Origin: Pristionchus mayeri
Lineage: Eukaryota; Nematoda; Chromadorea; Rhabditida; Neodiplogasteridae
NCBI GenBank assembly: GCA_036245805.1
Contig: BTRK01000003.1
Location: 682,001 to 746,000 of the forward strand
DNA length: 64,000 bases
Direction of reading: 5' to 3'
Positions 1 to 10,963 of this stretch are shown here, piece after piece (positions within the stretch are counted from its first letter, which is position 1; every line of letters starts with the position of its first letter). The notes under the pieces were generated by a model that saw only the letters and a program-made list of their open reading frames with translations, ran no database searches and was not told the origin of the DNA. Both the position numbers and the translations under genes were made by a program.

Positions 1-222
1 TATGTAAATAGCCTCAGAGGCGTCTGTGCAATTTCGTACAAAGTGATTTCTTATCGGATGAGTGTCCTCTGCGATATCCACACTGTCACTATGAGTGACT
101 GAACATTCCCCGGAGCACCCCTTTAAACTACCCAGTTCTTTCCATTTCACCAATCACCTGATGGCATTCATAGTTGCTATGGGCATACGTATAAAACTCT
201 ACCTGAAATCCTGCATTTGCAG

Positions 223-722
223 CAATCCATGACTACATCGTTTCTCTGTTCTCTAGTCGGCAGTGCCGTCATCGTATGCATTGATACGTTCTTCCAACCG
301 AAGTATGCTGAACCTCGTCGGGTCTGCCTCAGCAATGTCGATGGGGACTATGGCTTCAAGGATAATGGATACTCGCTTAGGCGTGCAGTCAAAGAGGTGG
401 GATACTATTACCGTACTAGCATTAAAGCTTTGTATTATGGTCATAATGACATGATCTTCATAATGCATTTTTCGGAAACCATCGATCGTTTCAGGTCGCC
501 CCTGGAAGCCAGGCGGAACTTCAAGGACTCAAGGTTGTTTCATCGGTTTCCTTTTTATACAACTGTTCTCCGACTCATGTGCAAATTGGCAAATTGAAGG
601 TGGGAGACGAAATCATGCGCATCAACGGAGTCGATCTCTTTGGGGTTCAATCTCGAGTTTACAAGCAGCTCTTGAATACGAGAAAGAACGAGGTCGAAAT
701 GATCGTAAGAAGCAAGAAGTGA
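223..722 (+). CDS. TM-PDZ family paralog 1 (5' exons not in window)
   Basis: Three exons are visible: 223-396, 495-533 and 600-722. The first follows a TTTGCAG acceptor, is 174 nt long (58 codons, the same size as the homologous exon in several paralogs) and encodes a transmembrane helix (FLCSLVGSAVIVCI) followed by the first half of a PDZ domain ending ...VKE. Exons 2-3 give VAPGSQAELQGLK then VGDEIMRING, the PDZ carboxylate-groove half, ending ...VRSKK and TGA. The short 66-nt intron (534-599) is an extra split shared only with the copies at 9814-10295 and 11725-12206; its acceptor (TTGAAG) is weak. Upstream coiled-coil exons, if any, lie before base 1. Function unknown; PDZ folds bind C-terminal peptides, so a membrane-tethered adaptor is an inference. 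Confidence 0.6.
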
Positions 723-1277
723 TCGGCTTGAACTTGTTAATGCAAACACCTTCCCAATATTCAATTTTCTCTTGTGTTACTTCAGCAATGCTGTGCTATC
801 ATTCACTACACTAGTAATGATTTCAACTGTATCTGTGACAAAGTATAAATAAATAATTTTACGGAGTACACATCTGAAGCTTCCGACAAGCGCATGCATC
901 AAAGTTTACGGGGAGTTTCCGGAAATTCTCATCGTCATTGATGCAGCTATGCTTGGGAAGCCCAACACCTATTTAAAAAAACTACTTGTGGAAAGGTCCG
1001 AGCACAGTGTTTGATTATTAATTGATTGATTTGATGTATTGATGGACTGATTGATTGACACAAACGTCTATCATATTGTGATGAGCGCAAGAGAAAGCAG
1101 GAGAAAGTGAATGTCGCGAGAGGGTCAATCCCGCATCCTTTCTCTTTTTTCTATCTCATTGAGTTAAGTAAAAGTGTGAGGTTACTCGAGGGACGACCCA
1201 GTGAGGGAAGGAGTGGATCACATCTACCCTTGTGCTAGTGATTTTCCCTTATCATCACAGCAGTGCTAGTCGACGCA
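723..1277. other. Intergenic; solo LINE tail remnant
   Basis: No gene is recognised. The 3' flank (740-965) is recognisably similar to the flank of the paralog at 10310-10560, so a duplicated block extends past the stop codon. Around 1009-1062 lies a degenerate run of TTGATTGA-type repeats, the tail type of LINE family A, likely a 5'-truncated remnant. The stretch 1085-1260 is the purine-rich leader of the next gene. Confidence 0.45.
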
Positions 1278-2572
1278 ATGGAAATGGACGAGGAGGTTAG
1301 TCGGTTTCAAAACTCGTATTCATAAGTTTTAGCGTGCAAATGCGAGACTCTGTCAAGAGACACAGCAGAATTGGTGCTCATTTAAGCGTCTTTTCTTTAC
1401 ATGTGAACTATCCTACAAGATCTAGAACGATTGCCGATTTTCGAAAATTTAGTAAGATTTTCAGGCAAGAAATACCCTGAGTGAGAGACTGACCAAAGTT
1501 GAGAAGGGACTGCACGAGTTCAGGAAAGACATGTCGGAAATGGCGAGAATCTTGGAGAGAAGAGGGGTGATGGATTTATCCCAAATACGATGGTTCTGTT
1601 TTCGAATCGGGGTCCCAACAATTATCGGGGTCTAATGACGACCTATGGAAACCAGATCGTTTTCAGGGACCCCAATTTGCAGATGGGACTTAGATTCGAA
1701 ATAGATCCAACAGGATTTATCGAACGTCGCGATTGCTGATAGATATTGTCATGTGATGGATATGTTCAAAGATTTCAGTGATAATGTGGGACCAGAACTA
1801 TTATAGGCTATCTAATAAATTACTTAATTTCAGCGAATGGAGGAAGGCAAACGGTCAGTATCACTGCGATATTCGATGTCCAACCGTTGCTAACGTATTA
1901 TAAAACGAGTTCATTTATGGGATTATTGAGCACTATGTCGGACTTTCTGTATGAGAGCAAAATAGTATCCTTTTCGGTTCTCATCATGAAGATAAGCACC
2001 CGAAGGAGAATATGTGACCTAGTGACGAATTGTTCCTTTTCAGAGAGACTGCTGCTACATCATTCTGTTCACAGTCGTACTCGCTACAGTGTATTTCTAT
2101 TCGAACTCTCATGCGCCTCCGAATATGGAGAGATCGGTGCACATAGAGAAAATTGATGGAAGTTTTGGGCTGGTACTCAAGGGAAGGATAATTGAAGAGG
2201 TGAAATTTTAGGAACAAATTAAAATGGTAGAATCAGAAGACTTTCTATATGAATAGGACGACATCGATTAACTTCCTTTAGTAATGACAATATAGTTCGA
2301 AATTCGAGTCACCGTCTGCTAATTTTGCCAATCTATCAGACAGTCTCTAGAATGAAGAGACGATCCTGATATCGCTTCTTGAATTCTATTTGCAGATCAC
2401 TCCTGGAGGCGCTGCTGATGCGCAAGGCAATCTGCGGAAAGGCGACGAGATTGTGAAAGTGAACGGGGACAATCTGATGAATGAATCCAGACCCGAGTTT
2501 ATCCTAAAATCGTTCAAGAAGAAGGCATTCGCAGTGGATTTGGTCGTGAGGAATGTGCTAATTAGGGTTTGA
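1278..2572 (+). CDS. TM-PDZ family paralog 2, apparently intact
   Basis: Four phase-0 exons fit: 1278-1295 (MEMDEE), 1465-1566 (a 34-codon charged helix with coiled-coil character, ...KGLHEFRKDMSEMARIL), 2044-2199 and 2396-2572. Exon 3 holds the transmembrane helix (CCYIILFTVVLATVYFY) and the first PDZ half (VHIEKIDGSFGLVLKG...IEE). Exon 4 begins ITPGGAADAQ, continues RKGDEIVKVNGD and ends VLIRV-TGA. All joins use GT/AG and the frame stays open, giving about 150 residues. Family knowledge: GFGL-like and P-G-G-A-A / K-G-D / V-N-G motifs are PDZ hallmarks. No signal peptide precedes the helix, so topology is uncertain. This gene is the closest relative of the broken copy at 10964-16236; even the last intron and 3' flank align. 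Confidence 0.7.
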
Positions 2573-3340
2573 AACCATATCGATTAATGGTCGCAACTTT
2601 TCTTGATGTGTACCTACATTTCCTCAACGTCTTCCTTAGAGTTTAATCTAAATATATTTTATAAATTCAATCCTATCTTTACATGTTTACCTGTGCTTAC
2701 CCTTCCATGTTTTTTAAGCCATTTTTTGTAAGATCATTTGTGAACTAAAATCGATTCTTCATAATATTGAGATTGTAATAATGGACAGAACTGGAACGAG
2801 AACTGGAATCGCAAAGATATGCAATTTTGGAGAGAAATTTAGTATGAAAATAGACGAAATGTAAAAGCGCATAATCAGTGGTATTTTGAAACATAAACAA
2901 AATTTCTGAATTATTTTTCTTTTTTAACACGATATTTGTATTCTGTGGGTGTATGTCCAATTTATATTTTTATTCATCGCAAGGTGGTTTGTCGACAGGC
3001 TCGTGTTGTAAACAATTCAAGTTGGTGTGCAAAAGAATAAATAAGTTATTAAATTATTCAAGTATCAGGATACATGTCGTTCCATCATCGATGCTCGCAT
3101 ATCTAAAGACAAGTTTATTTTATTATGCATTTCTACTTACGCGATGTTGTTTGTTCCATTTCCCACCATCTTTACGACATTTCCGAATTTCTCGATGGTT
3201 AGTCATATTAGGTCTGCACGTCTGAAAGTGTTAACAAAGAATTCGAGAAACACTGTTGCCGCTTTAAGTTTTATGTTCTCTGTTTCAATAGATAAAAATT
3301 TAGTGTAGTAAGTTAATGAACTGTCGAATTGAATTGCGGT
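2573..3340. other. Non-coding flank
   Basis: AT-rich 3' flank. The part from about 2600 to 2790 aligns by eye with 16446-16640, downstream of the related last exon at 16076-16236. Open frames here are short and show no splice-supported continuation. Confidence 0.5.
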
Positions 3341-3553
3341 TTATGCTATACATACTACATTACATATTGTCTGCCATTTAGACATCCCATATATTAGAGT
3401 AAAATTAGGAAAATAAACGCCACAAAAACTCACGCAAGTCTCATCCAGTATGTTTGGACTGATGCAGCGAGCCTGTTTAGATGGGTTGCAATAACTACCG
3501 GAAGATTCGTCCATTAACGCAAGAAGAAGCAGAATGACGAGGATCAGCTTCAT
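3341..3553 (-). CDS. Small secreted cysteine-rich peptide
   Basis: Two exons on the minus strand, 3553-3434 and 3370-3341, are joined by a 63-nt intron with GTGAGT donor and GGCAG acceptor. Together they encode 49 residues. The first 20 or so form a clear signal peptide (MKLILVILLLLALMDESSG); the mature part carries cysteines in YC, RC, TC, ICN and VC contexts and ends VVCIA. Without splicing the frame also stays open to the same stop, so the splice is inferred from site quality. No family is recognised. Secretion is a safe inference; defence, signalling or cuticle roles cannot be separated from sequence. Confidence 0.5.
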   Translation of the reverse strand: MKLILVILLLLALMDESSGSYCNPSKQARCISPNILDETCVSFCGVYFPNFTLIYGMSKWQTICNVVCIA

Positions 3554-3577
3554 GATGTGCAAATCGTGTATCTTCAT

Positions 3578-4177
3578 TCACTTTTATGCACAGATGCAGC
3601 AGCGCAAGCGAATGAATCATGCATGTGAAACAGCGAGTGAAAGAAGCATGCAGCACTTGTAGCTGTTTACATTGTTCACCCTTTATTCTACACATTTCAA
3701 ATATACAAAATACGCAATTTTCTTCAGAATTTTTGGCTTTGCAATTAATCTTATCTTCATTGTCTGTCCGGTCGGACACATTAGAAAGCTGTCAGAGTGG
3801 AGAAATGCATTGCTTTATCTCGAAAATATACGTCACCCTCCTGAAATCGAAAACAAGTGAAGATAGCAAAGGGAGTGCCAAAAATGATCATTCACAATCG
3901 ATCAATAATCTATTTGGACCTGTAGCAGAATCTGTATTAGCAAATTAGAGCGCTAAAGCGTAAACGAATCTTCAACACGCTTTGTATAATACAGCCTACC
4001 GACGAAATCCAAAATTGGCGACATGGTTCTTCATTTTGACAACCTGAGGAGCTGGAAGAGGGCGAGGACAATAGAGAGCGATAAATGGGATTAAAAAATT
4101 GATTCGAGAAATTGCCCATACATTCTTTCATAATTGTAATACGACTACTATTTCAGTAAAGTTGATCAACATAATGG
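3578..4177. other. Intergenic, nothing recognised
   Basis: Several overlapping short frames exist on both strands but none has signal peptide, domain motif or splice support. It is the left flank of the family A LINE insertion. Confidence 0.4.
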
Positions 4178-7073
4178 CCCTCAACGCTAGTCGCGAGCGG
4201 TGTGGTGCGCATTCCGTCCCCCCGTCTCCCTCTCCCTCGGCCAGTTTCCCTCTCCCAGCAGCTCTGGCAAGCGGGAGTTGTAAGCCGCCTCGATGGGTCG
4301 TCCATTCAACATCGGCACGCTGAACGCCCGGACACTCGCACCCAAGGAGAAGCTCCTCGAGATCGAGCTGGCCCTCTCAAAGATCAAGTGGGACATCGTT
4401 GCTGTTCAGGAGGCGAGGATTGTGGGTTTAGCTTCCTTCAATCTTGCGGCCTCAGGCATCGTCGTTTATCACTCAGGGGGTGCCACTGCAAGACATGGTG
4501 TCGCTTTCCTGCTGCAACCGCATCTTGCAAAAGGAGCCGTGTTTCGAGGTCTTTCGGATCGTCTCGCAACCCTGCAGCTACCACAACAGAAACTCTTCCT
4601 GGTCAATGCTTACGCCCCAACATCGGCTTATGATGATGCCGTCTACGACGACTTCCTTGACCAGATCGAGAACGCGCTGCATGACGCTCCGGCAGGATAC
4701 ATGCCAGTTTTGGTCGGGGATTTCAACTGTAGAGTCGCAAAGGAACCTGGCAATGAAAGATTTGTCGGTGAATTTGCCTCTCCGACCCCGAACTCACGTG
4801 GGCGCTCTTTTGCAGAGACCTGCGTGAGGAACAAATTTGCGCATCCAAAACACCTTCCCCAAGCGACGTCGAGGAAGAATCTGGACTTGGCGTTCCCCTA
4901 ACGGCTCCACATTCAACCAAATTGACTTCGTAGCATCGCCCATCACAGCGAGAGTTGTCAATTGTGGAGTCGTCGGCCAGTTCGAATTCGACTCCGACCA
5001 TCGTCTCGTCCGACTCACCCTCTCTCTCCCCAACAAGGTGCGGCATAAAAGATGCAGGGAGCGGCTGGATTTCGATAAAGTCGCTTTTACTGCCAATGCG
5101 AACCTTCTCGCATCAATGCCCCTTGCTCGTCCATCCTCAGCCACAGACGCCTTCCACAAGATACAAGCGTTTGCAAAGACAGCAGCAACCAACTGTTGGA
5201 GAAAGAGGCAATCGCCACCTTGGATCTCTCCCGCAACTCGGAAACTCCTTGCTCAACGCCATCTACTTCGATCATCCCTGCAATCCAATGTCGAATATTC
5301 CTTGTCATGCAAAACAGCCCGAAGCAACCTCGTAGACGATATCAAGAGAAGGAAAGAGAACCAGGCAAAACAAGCTGCAATGAAAGGAAGAAGCATCGTC
5401 AAAGAGATGCTCAAACTGCGCTCGTCTCGTAAACGACTTCTCGTTCCTGACCCAGTCTCTGGCGCCCTTTCCCAAAATGCGACTAAGACTGCCGTCCAAG
5501 TTTACTACGGGGAACTCTACAAACGCGCAGTGAACATTCCCTTGGCCGTGCCTCCTTCTCCCGAACCATTGCCACTCTTCCTTCCAGATGAAACGAGGCA
5601 TGCTCTCTCGCTTCTCAAGTGCGGGCATTCCCCTGGATCCGATGGTATCCTCCCTGACATGCTTTACCACTCAAGAGAGCACCTTGCCCCATTCTTCGCT
5701 GATCTACTGAATCGCCTCGTAGCAGGAGACCAAGTACCTGGAGATTTGGTTGAAGCAGTTGTGTCCCTTCTTCACAAAAAGGGCGACCCAACAGATATCG
5801 GAAACTTCAGACCAATCTCGTTGCTTAACGTATCCCTCAAGACAATCACTCGCGTTGTTCTCAAACGAATCGAATCATCAATTGAAGAGGCTGAATCGCA
5901 CACTCAGACCGGATTCCGGAAAGGTCACTGCACTCTCAACAATCTTCACTCGATCAAACAACTCGCAGAACGCACGCACGAATACGGAATGCACCTCTAC
6001 TTGGGATTCGTGGATTTTCGGAAGGCATTTGACTGTGTGGAATGGAACTCTGTTTGGCACGCACTGTGGATCGCTAGAGTGCACCCGACTCTAATCCATC
6101 TCTTGCGTCGCCTCTACGAATCTTCCTCTACTCTCATCCGTGTCAACGAGGATTTGGTTCCAGTTGAAGTGCGGAGAGGAGTTCGCCAAGGAGACACTCT
6201 CTCCCCATGTCTCTTCAATGCCGTCTTGAGATACGCTATGAATGAAATCGATTGGGAGAACAACGGAATATCGATCGATGGCCGCAACCTGAGTCACTTA
6301 GAGTACGCAGACGACATTGTTCTAATCGCAAAGAGTCGCCCCGAACTGGAGAACATGATGAAGAAACTTATGGAGGCTTGCGCGCGCGTTGGTCTTGAAG
6401 TAAATCCATCCAAGACCGTACTTCTAACCTCGTGCACCTCCACCCGAGCACCCATTGTCATCGACAATCTGAAGTTCAACTTTGCCGAATCCACCACCTA
6501 TCTAGGCGGAAGAATCTCACTTCCCCTTGACTACTCAGCAGAACTTGAGCACAGAATTCGTCTGGGTTGGTTCGCATGGAGCAAGCTCTCGTACCTCCTC
6601 TCTTCACGCATTCTACCGATGAAAACAAAACGGCGCCTTTTCAACAGTTGTGTCATGTCTACGATACTCTATGGCAGCGAGCCCTACGAGCAAGTGACAA
6701 GGAGCGACTAAATGTGACTCAGCGTAAGATGGAGCGGAAAATGCTCGGAATCAGCTTGCGAGATCGATGGAGGAACGTGAACATCCGCAACGCAACAGGA
6801 GTCCGTGACTGGAATCAGGAGGCTATGAGAAGGAAGGCAATTTGGGCGTTGAAACTGCGACGAATGGATATGGAAGAATGGAGCAGAGCGACTACTATGT
6901 GGATACCTTACAACAGGACGCGCTCACCGGGTCAGCCTAAACCCCGATGGAGAGATGATCTCAGAAGAACTATTGGAGCGAGATGGTGGAACGCAACTGC
7001 TGAAGAATACCGACCCTTCCTCATCTTGCGTTAACGCATGACGTGATAAATATTGATTGATTGATTGATTGAT
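4178..7073 (+). mobile_element. LINE family A, copy A1 (non-LTR retrotransposon)
   Basis: Starts at the sequence CCTCAACGCTAGTCGCGAG shared with copy A2 at 19542 and ends in a (TTGA)n tail at 7053-7073, typical of RTE-like LINEs that finish in simple repeats rather than poly-A. The C/T-rich leader 4205-4290 precedes a single endonuclease-reverse transcriptase frame; there is no separate ORF1 and no LTR. I could not identify a convincing target-site duplication. Confidence 0.85.
4293..7034 (+). pseudogene. Endonuclease-reverse transcriptase of A1, frameshifted
   Basis: The protein starts MGRPFNIGTLNARTL (apurinic-type endonuclease N-terminus) with VQEARIV, NAYAPTS, VGDFNCR, then after a frameshift near 4835-4850 the block DFVA...FDSDHRLV. 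The long middle frame (4837-6711) contains the reverse transcriptase: VDFRKAFDCVEW, RRGVRQGDTLSPCLF and the catalytic YADDIVLIAKS. A second frameshift near 6675 moves the C-terminal domain (VTQRKMERKMLGI...) to another frame ending at 7034. Compared with A2 and the intact family B protein the domain order is complete, so only two frameshifts inactivate it. Confidence 0.85.
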
Positions 7074-7485
7074 AACTGATAGTATCGATCTCACAAGGGC
7101 ACCTCTGGAAACGATTGATTGGTTAGAAATGGGTAAAAAGAAGTAAGCGCACGTATCATAAACCACATTCACAAAGGTTAAGGCGGCGTAGGTAGCGTTG
7201 TTAAGGTACCGAAACATTATTAGATGAAGTGAACTCAAATTTTTTTTATTTCGCTTTCCATGAGGGCTACGTTTACAGTGGGGACGGAATATCAAGAATT
7301 ATCTTCCCTTACTATGAATGATATCTAATGTGCCCATCTGGTGTGAATCTCTGCACTAATTCAGTAAGCATGGCAGCTGTACAATTTTCCGTACGAGATC
7401 GTTATGCTGAATCATATTCAAAGATTGTAAACTGAACAGTCCGAAATGATTAAAAGCTGAAGTGATTACCGAACCAATCACAACA
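7074..7485. other. Intergenic, nothing recognised
   Basis: Right flank of A1. No coding frame with support; no repeats beyond the LINE tail. Confidence 0.4.
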
Positions 7486-8255
7486 ATGTCTGCCGAGTAT
7501 CTCTGCTACGATCGCCATGAATCTCCTACAAGTACTAATATTCTCGAGGTAAATTTTTTGATAATTATTGACCAGTTTCAGCAAAAAAATATCCAGGTTT
7601 CTATTCGTTCTCATGTCACAAGAATGCAACATAATTACTCATGTAATAAGCGCGCCTATCATCTTCTGAGCGTTTCCGCCTGATAAGATAAATTGATTGA
7701 TTGATTGATTGAATAAGCGCGCAAGTGATCACAGTCTAGTTAGCAATACAATATCATTTCAAAATTTCAGTACTTGCTCAATGTTTCGTGCTACTTCTGG
7801 AGACTTTATATATGAGTTGGCTACAATACGTTTCAGTGGCATACTGCATTGAATTTGTTGTTGTAAGTTCAACCACGCTTGCCATTTGATATGCAATTTA
7901 TTCCCTATCTTCAGATATTCAGAATTTCCGACTGTGAGAGATTGCTCGGAAGCTGCTCAAGTTTTATGAAGGCGCTTACCAGAATGACGTCGGTAGTATA
8001 ACCAATGCATCAAAATGAAGTGAGAAAAGGGTTTTCATATTACGTTGGTGCCTTCAAGATCTGGCCAATGAAAGGACTGTGGATTTCAACAGCAATGGCG
8101 TGGGTGATCTCTGCGTCTGTAGCTGCGCTTGAATTGGCTTTACGCATTAAGTCAAAGCTGGTAGGCAAGCTTTCTGAATGAATTAATAACAGCAAGTTCA
8201 GACACTTGTCGATTTTGTCAGTCCAGTGTTCATTCTTATGTCAATTTCTGCATAC
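7486..8255 (+). CDS. Unassigned membrane-protein exons, possibly a receptor remnant
   Basis: A possible first exon is 7486-7548 (MSAEYLCYDR..., donor GTAAAT). Two better exons are 8059-8160 and 8202-8255, both phase 0 and strongly hydrophobic: one carries MKGLWISTAMAWVISASVAA, the next TLVDFVSPVFILMSIS. The arrangement (long helix, short intron, helix with a central proline) resembles the last two helices of nematode chemoreceptors, but I cannot place it in a family. Connecting exons between 7549 and 8058 conflict in frame, and a small retro-insertion sits at 7656-7711. It may be decayed. Confidence 0.3.
7645..7722 (+). mobile_element. 56-bp 5'-truncated LINE tail with 11-bp target-site duplication
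   Basis: The word AATAAGCGCGC occurs at 7645-7655 and again at 7712-7722. Between them lie 56 bases ending in AAATTGATTGATTGATTGATTG, the family A type of tail. This is a textbook target-primed reverse transcription product truncated almost to its tail. Confidence 0.8.
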
Positions 8256-8339
8256 GTGATAATATTAATCAAAATTAGTTTTAAGAGAGACATCACGAGA
8301 GAATAACCTTCTCTGCGGCGGAAAACACAAAATCATCCC

Positions 8340-8530
8340 ATACAGATCTAAATAAGGTGTAAGGTATTTCAAATGATGCTCTTTCAAACTACGTTGTCAG
8401 AATTTTGAAAACTGTCGTCATCTTCGAGATTCAGAAGGCCAAACATGGGACATTCACTTTTTAGGGGTCAAGTCGAGCCCACTTAAACGACCATAAGTTC
8501 GTTTAAAATGAAGATAAAAACTCGTTCTTT
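8340..8530 (+). repeat. Dispersed repeat R1, copy 1
   Basis: Aligns by eye, same strand, with 14575-14760 (shared words include CAAATGATGCTCTTTCAAAC and GATTCAGAAGGCCAAA). Class unknown; no coding frame or terminal repeats seen. Confidence 0.6.
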
Positions 8531-8639
8531 GCTCAGACCCGGCACAATTATGCGCGATTAATAGACACTATGAGTGACTAACTTGACGCCAGAAATTAGT
8601 CAAATTAAACTATGTAAACAAAAACGGTGTAACTTTAAA

Positions 8640-8935
8640 TCATGCGGCGTCTAAATGAGTATCAGAACACTCGCGAGTGCCTTTGTTCGAGAGTGAAATT
8701 GGCTCGGGGACAATAGACCGATCACCGCTCAGGGCGAGAGGAAAGATGAGGAATGAACTCGCGAGTGGCACTCGCGAGTGCCTCGCGCTCTCGAGTATTT
8801 TGACCAAAGGCACTCGCGAGTGTCATTGTTTCGCGAGTAGTTTAATCAATTTAACTCGCCAGTGACGAGTAAATTCCCACACTCTCTCGCCGTTCGACCG
8901 GTCGAGAGAGTGTGGGAAATGAAGAGATGAATACC
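8640..8935. repeat. Palindrome-rich block with CACTCGCGAGTG words and a hairpin
   Basis: The palindromic word ACTCGCGAGTG recurs near 8669, 8768 and 8812, twice extended to GGCACTCGCGAGTGCC or close. At 8876-8921 a hairpin (CCCACACTCTCTCG / CGAGAGAGTGTGGG) with centre ACCGGT belongs to the hairpin type seen again at 27781 and 37889. Confidence 0.55.
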
Positions 8936-8966
8936 TGATTTTGGAACTCTACACTATGTTTGATGA

Positions 8967-9046
8967 GCACTACGACGGCATGCCGCCATGATATGTCAAA
9001 TTCGGTATAGCGTTATAGTTCTCATCCGTCCTATCGACCTAGTGCC
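8967..9046. mobile_element. CRE-type hairpin MITE, degenerate copy
   Basis: Ends GCACTACGA / CGACCTAGTGC with TAGTTCTCATCCG in the right arm. Matches the family at 14079, 34508, 39711, 55743, 56933 and 58239, but the left arm has decayed. Confidence 0.6.
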
Positions 9047-9070
9047 TTGCGTAATATGTTGTAATCACAT

Positions 9071-9182
9071 TAGTGATGCCAAATCGGCTCGCGCTCTCCT
9101 CGTTTCACACGCTCTCTCGCCTGTCAGACATAGCGAGAGAGCGTGTGAAACGAGGAGAGCGCGAGCCGATTTGGCATCACTA
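9071..9182. mobile_element. 110-bp hairpin MITE, copy 1
   Basis: A near-perfect inverted repeat: TAGTGATGCCAAATCGGC at the left, its complement at the right, around a loop CCTGTCAGACAT. Flanked by TA. The same element occurs at 9676-9787, 12233-12344, 16275-16376 and 40167-40278. It ends 17 bases before the acceptor of the exon at 9200. Confidence 0.85.
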
Positions 9183-9199
9183 AATCACATCATTTCCAG

Positions 9200-9286
9200 G
9201 TCTCGTTCTACTGCTTCCTCTTCGTCTTTGTGACCTGTCTGCTATTCGCCGCTGTTCGATTCGTTGTCTTTCTCATTCATTCCGAG
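9200..9286 (+). CDS. Orphan transmembrane exon, probably of TM-PDZ paralog 3
   Basis: After acceptor TTTCCAG, 29 codons in phase 0 encode one helix (VSFYCFLFVFVTCLLFAAVR) and end HSE before donor GTCAGT. Some paralogs (30803-32284, 46150-47615) keep the helix on its own exon just like this. The next paralog exon downstream is at 9814, which already has its own hydrophobic start, so linkage is uncertain. Confidence 0.4.
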
Positions 9287-9675
9287 GTCAGTTCTTTTGG
9301 AAATTTATGTATATTACTTATACGTTATTCACCAGCAGTATAGGGGGCATAGAGCCTTGAACGCGGCGGAGAAGGGATATATTAAGGATCTCTTCTTAGA
9401 AAAAAAATATTATGCTCGTGCTTTCCCATCGATTCGATAAAAAGAACAGGCAGAATGAAGATTCAATTTTTTCACAAATCCACCCCTAAGTCAGCGTAAT
9501 ATCTGCCAAAGTTCGAATTCTAGTCCACATAAGACAGTTAAACATAATCGCCCATTCCCCTCATTCACTGTTGCGAATCGTCTACGCGTGTCGTTATCAT
9601 TAAGCGACTATCACAATTCAACACTCTCTAGAGATTCTGAGGGAACGTATAGAAATAAACGACCATGGTATGATC

Positions 9676-9787
9676 TAGTGATGCCAAATCGGCTCGCGCT
9701 CTCCTCGTTTCACACGCTCTCTCGCTATGTCTGACAGGCGAGAGAGCGTGTGAAACGAGGAGAGCGCGCGCCGATTTGCCATCATTA
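9676..9787. mobile_element. 110-bp hairpin MITE, copy 2
   Basis: Same element as 9071-9182, inside the left palindrome arm; right arm has GCGCGCC in place of GCGAGCC. Confidence 0.85.
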
Positions 9788-9813
9788 GTATGATCGCAAT
9801 CCTGAATTTGCAG

Positions 9814-10295
9814 CAATTCATGACGGTATCATTCTTCTCCTCCCTAGTCGTCAACGTCATCGTTATTGGAATCGAATGTTTTGACGTTTTCTTCGTGAAA
9901 TATACCGAACCCCGTCTGGTCTGCCTCAATAATGTCGATGGGTACTATGGCTTCAAGGATAATGGATACTCGTTCAAGCGTACCATCAACGAGGTGAGAT
10001 ACCAATGCCTGACTGCCATTCTTGTAGTCATAATGGTGTTAACAACACATTTTTAAAACTCATAAACGATGTCAGGTTACTCCTGGTAGTCAGGCGGAAC
10101 TTCAAGGCCTCAAGGTTGGTTCACCTGTTTCCATTTAATATAATTATGATCCGACTCATGCACAAATTGAAGGTGGGAGACGATATTCTGCGCGTCAACG
10201 GAGTCGATCTCTTCTCGATCGAATCTCGAGTTGTCACGCAGCTGATGAAGACGAGAAAGAACGAGGTCGAGATGATTGTAAGAAGCAAGAAGTGA
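9814..10295 (+). CDS. TM-PDZ family paralog 3
   Basis: Exons 9814-9993, 10076-10114 and 10173-10295, all phase 0. Exon 1 encodes a hydrophobic helix (FFSSLVVNVIVIGIECF) then YTEPRLVCLNNVDGYYGFKD, the first PDZ half; exons 2-3 give VTPGSQAELQGLK and VGDDILRVNGVDLF, ending VRSKK-TGA. Layout and the extra intron match paralog 1 at the window start, and the flanks align, so the two are products of a block duplication. In-frame ATG 9790 lies before the TTTGCAG acceptor, so the first exon could also be read from there. A mirror copy lies at 11725-12206. Confidence 0.6.
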
Positions 10296-10963
10296 TCGAC
10301 TTTAACTTGTTAAACACGTTACGAATATTCAATTTTATCTTGTATTACTTCAGCACCTGTATGATATATGTCTTGCATTATTAATGATTCGAGCTGTATC
10401 TTTATCCAACTCTCTTCGGATCAATTATGCGCAATTTTTTTTTCAAGGAATACGCAGTTGAATGGCCTAAACTTCTGACAAGGCCATGTTAAAGTGTTCG
10501 CAAAGTTTCCAGAAATACTCATATTTTTTCGCAATGCTTGGGAAGCCCAAAACCTATTTCGTTTACTGCCGAATATTTCTCGATTTCCCCATATACGTGT
10601 AGGGTCATCCAGTTCCCATCGTGTTTTGTTTGCTCCGTCGGTAAGAGAGATACGACTAAGAGCTCTCTCTGATCTGTAAACATGGGCCAAGTAACCAATT
10701 CAGTTTTAATGCAAATGATGACAGAGCAGATTTTTGATCGTTCTACGTATTTCTATAGATTCATTTGAAAATCATGTCTCGACGTGATATTTTCTGTCGG
10801 AAAGAGAAGAGATTGTACAAATCTGGAAGTGTGTGCTTTCGTTGTTTGCTTAACCTCCTCTGCAGATAGTACTGGAGGTCACTCTCCTGCCGTTCTCTTG
10901 CATTCTCTCACTCGGGTGGCCTCAATAGTCCCCGCCATTCTCCTACCAACCCTAAACACAACG

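Larger units (their letters stand above)
9645..10742 (+). repeat. Left arm of 1.1-kb palindrome
   Basis: The reverse complement of 9645-10742 equals 11278-12375; positions pair so that they sum to 22020. Translations of the overlapping frames are identical in both arms, so divergence is nil or nearly so. The arm carries paralog 3, a 110-bp hairpin MITE (9676-9787) and 3' flank. The spacer is 535 bp. Confidence 0.9.

Noticed and set aside
1834..1853. 20-nt possible extra exon of paralog 2
   Set aside because: It has AG and GT borders, but including it shifts the frame and creates a stop; skipping it keeps all phases at 0.
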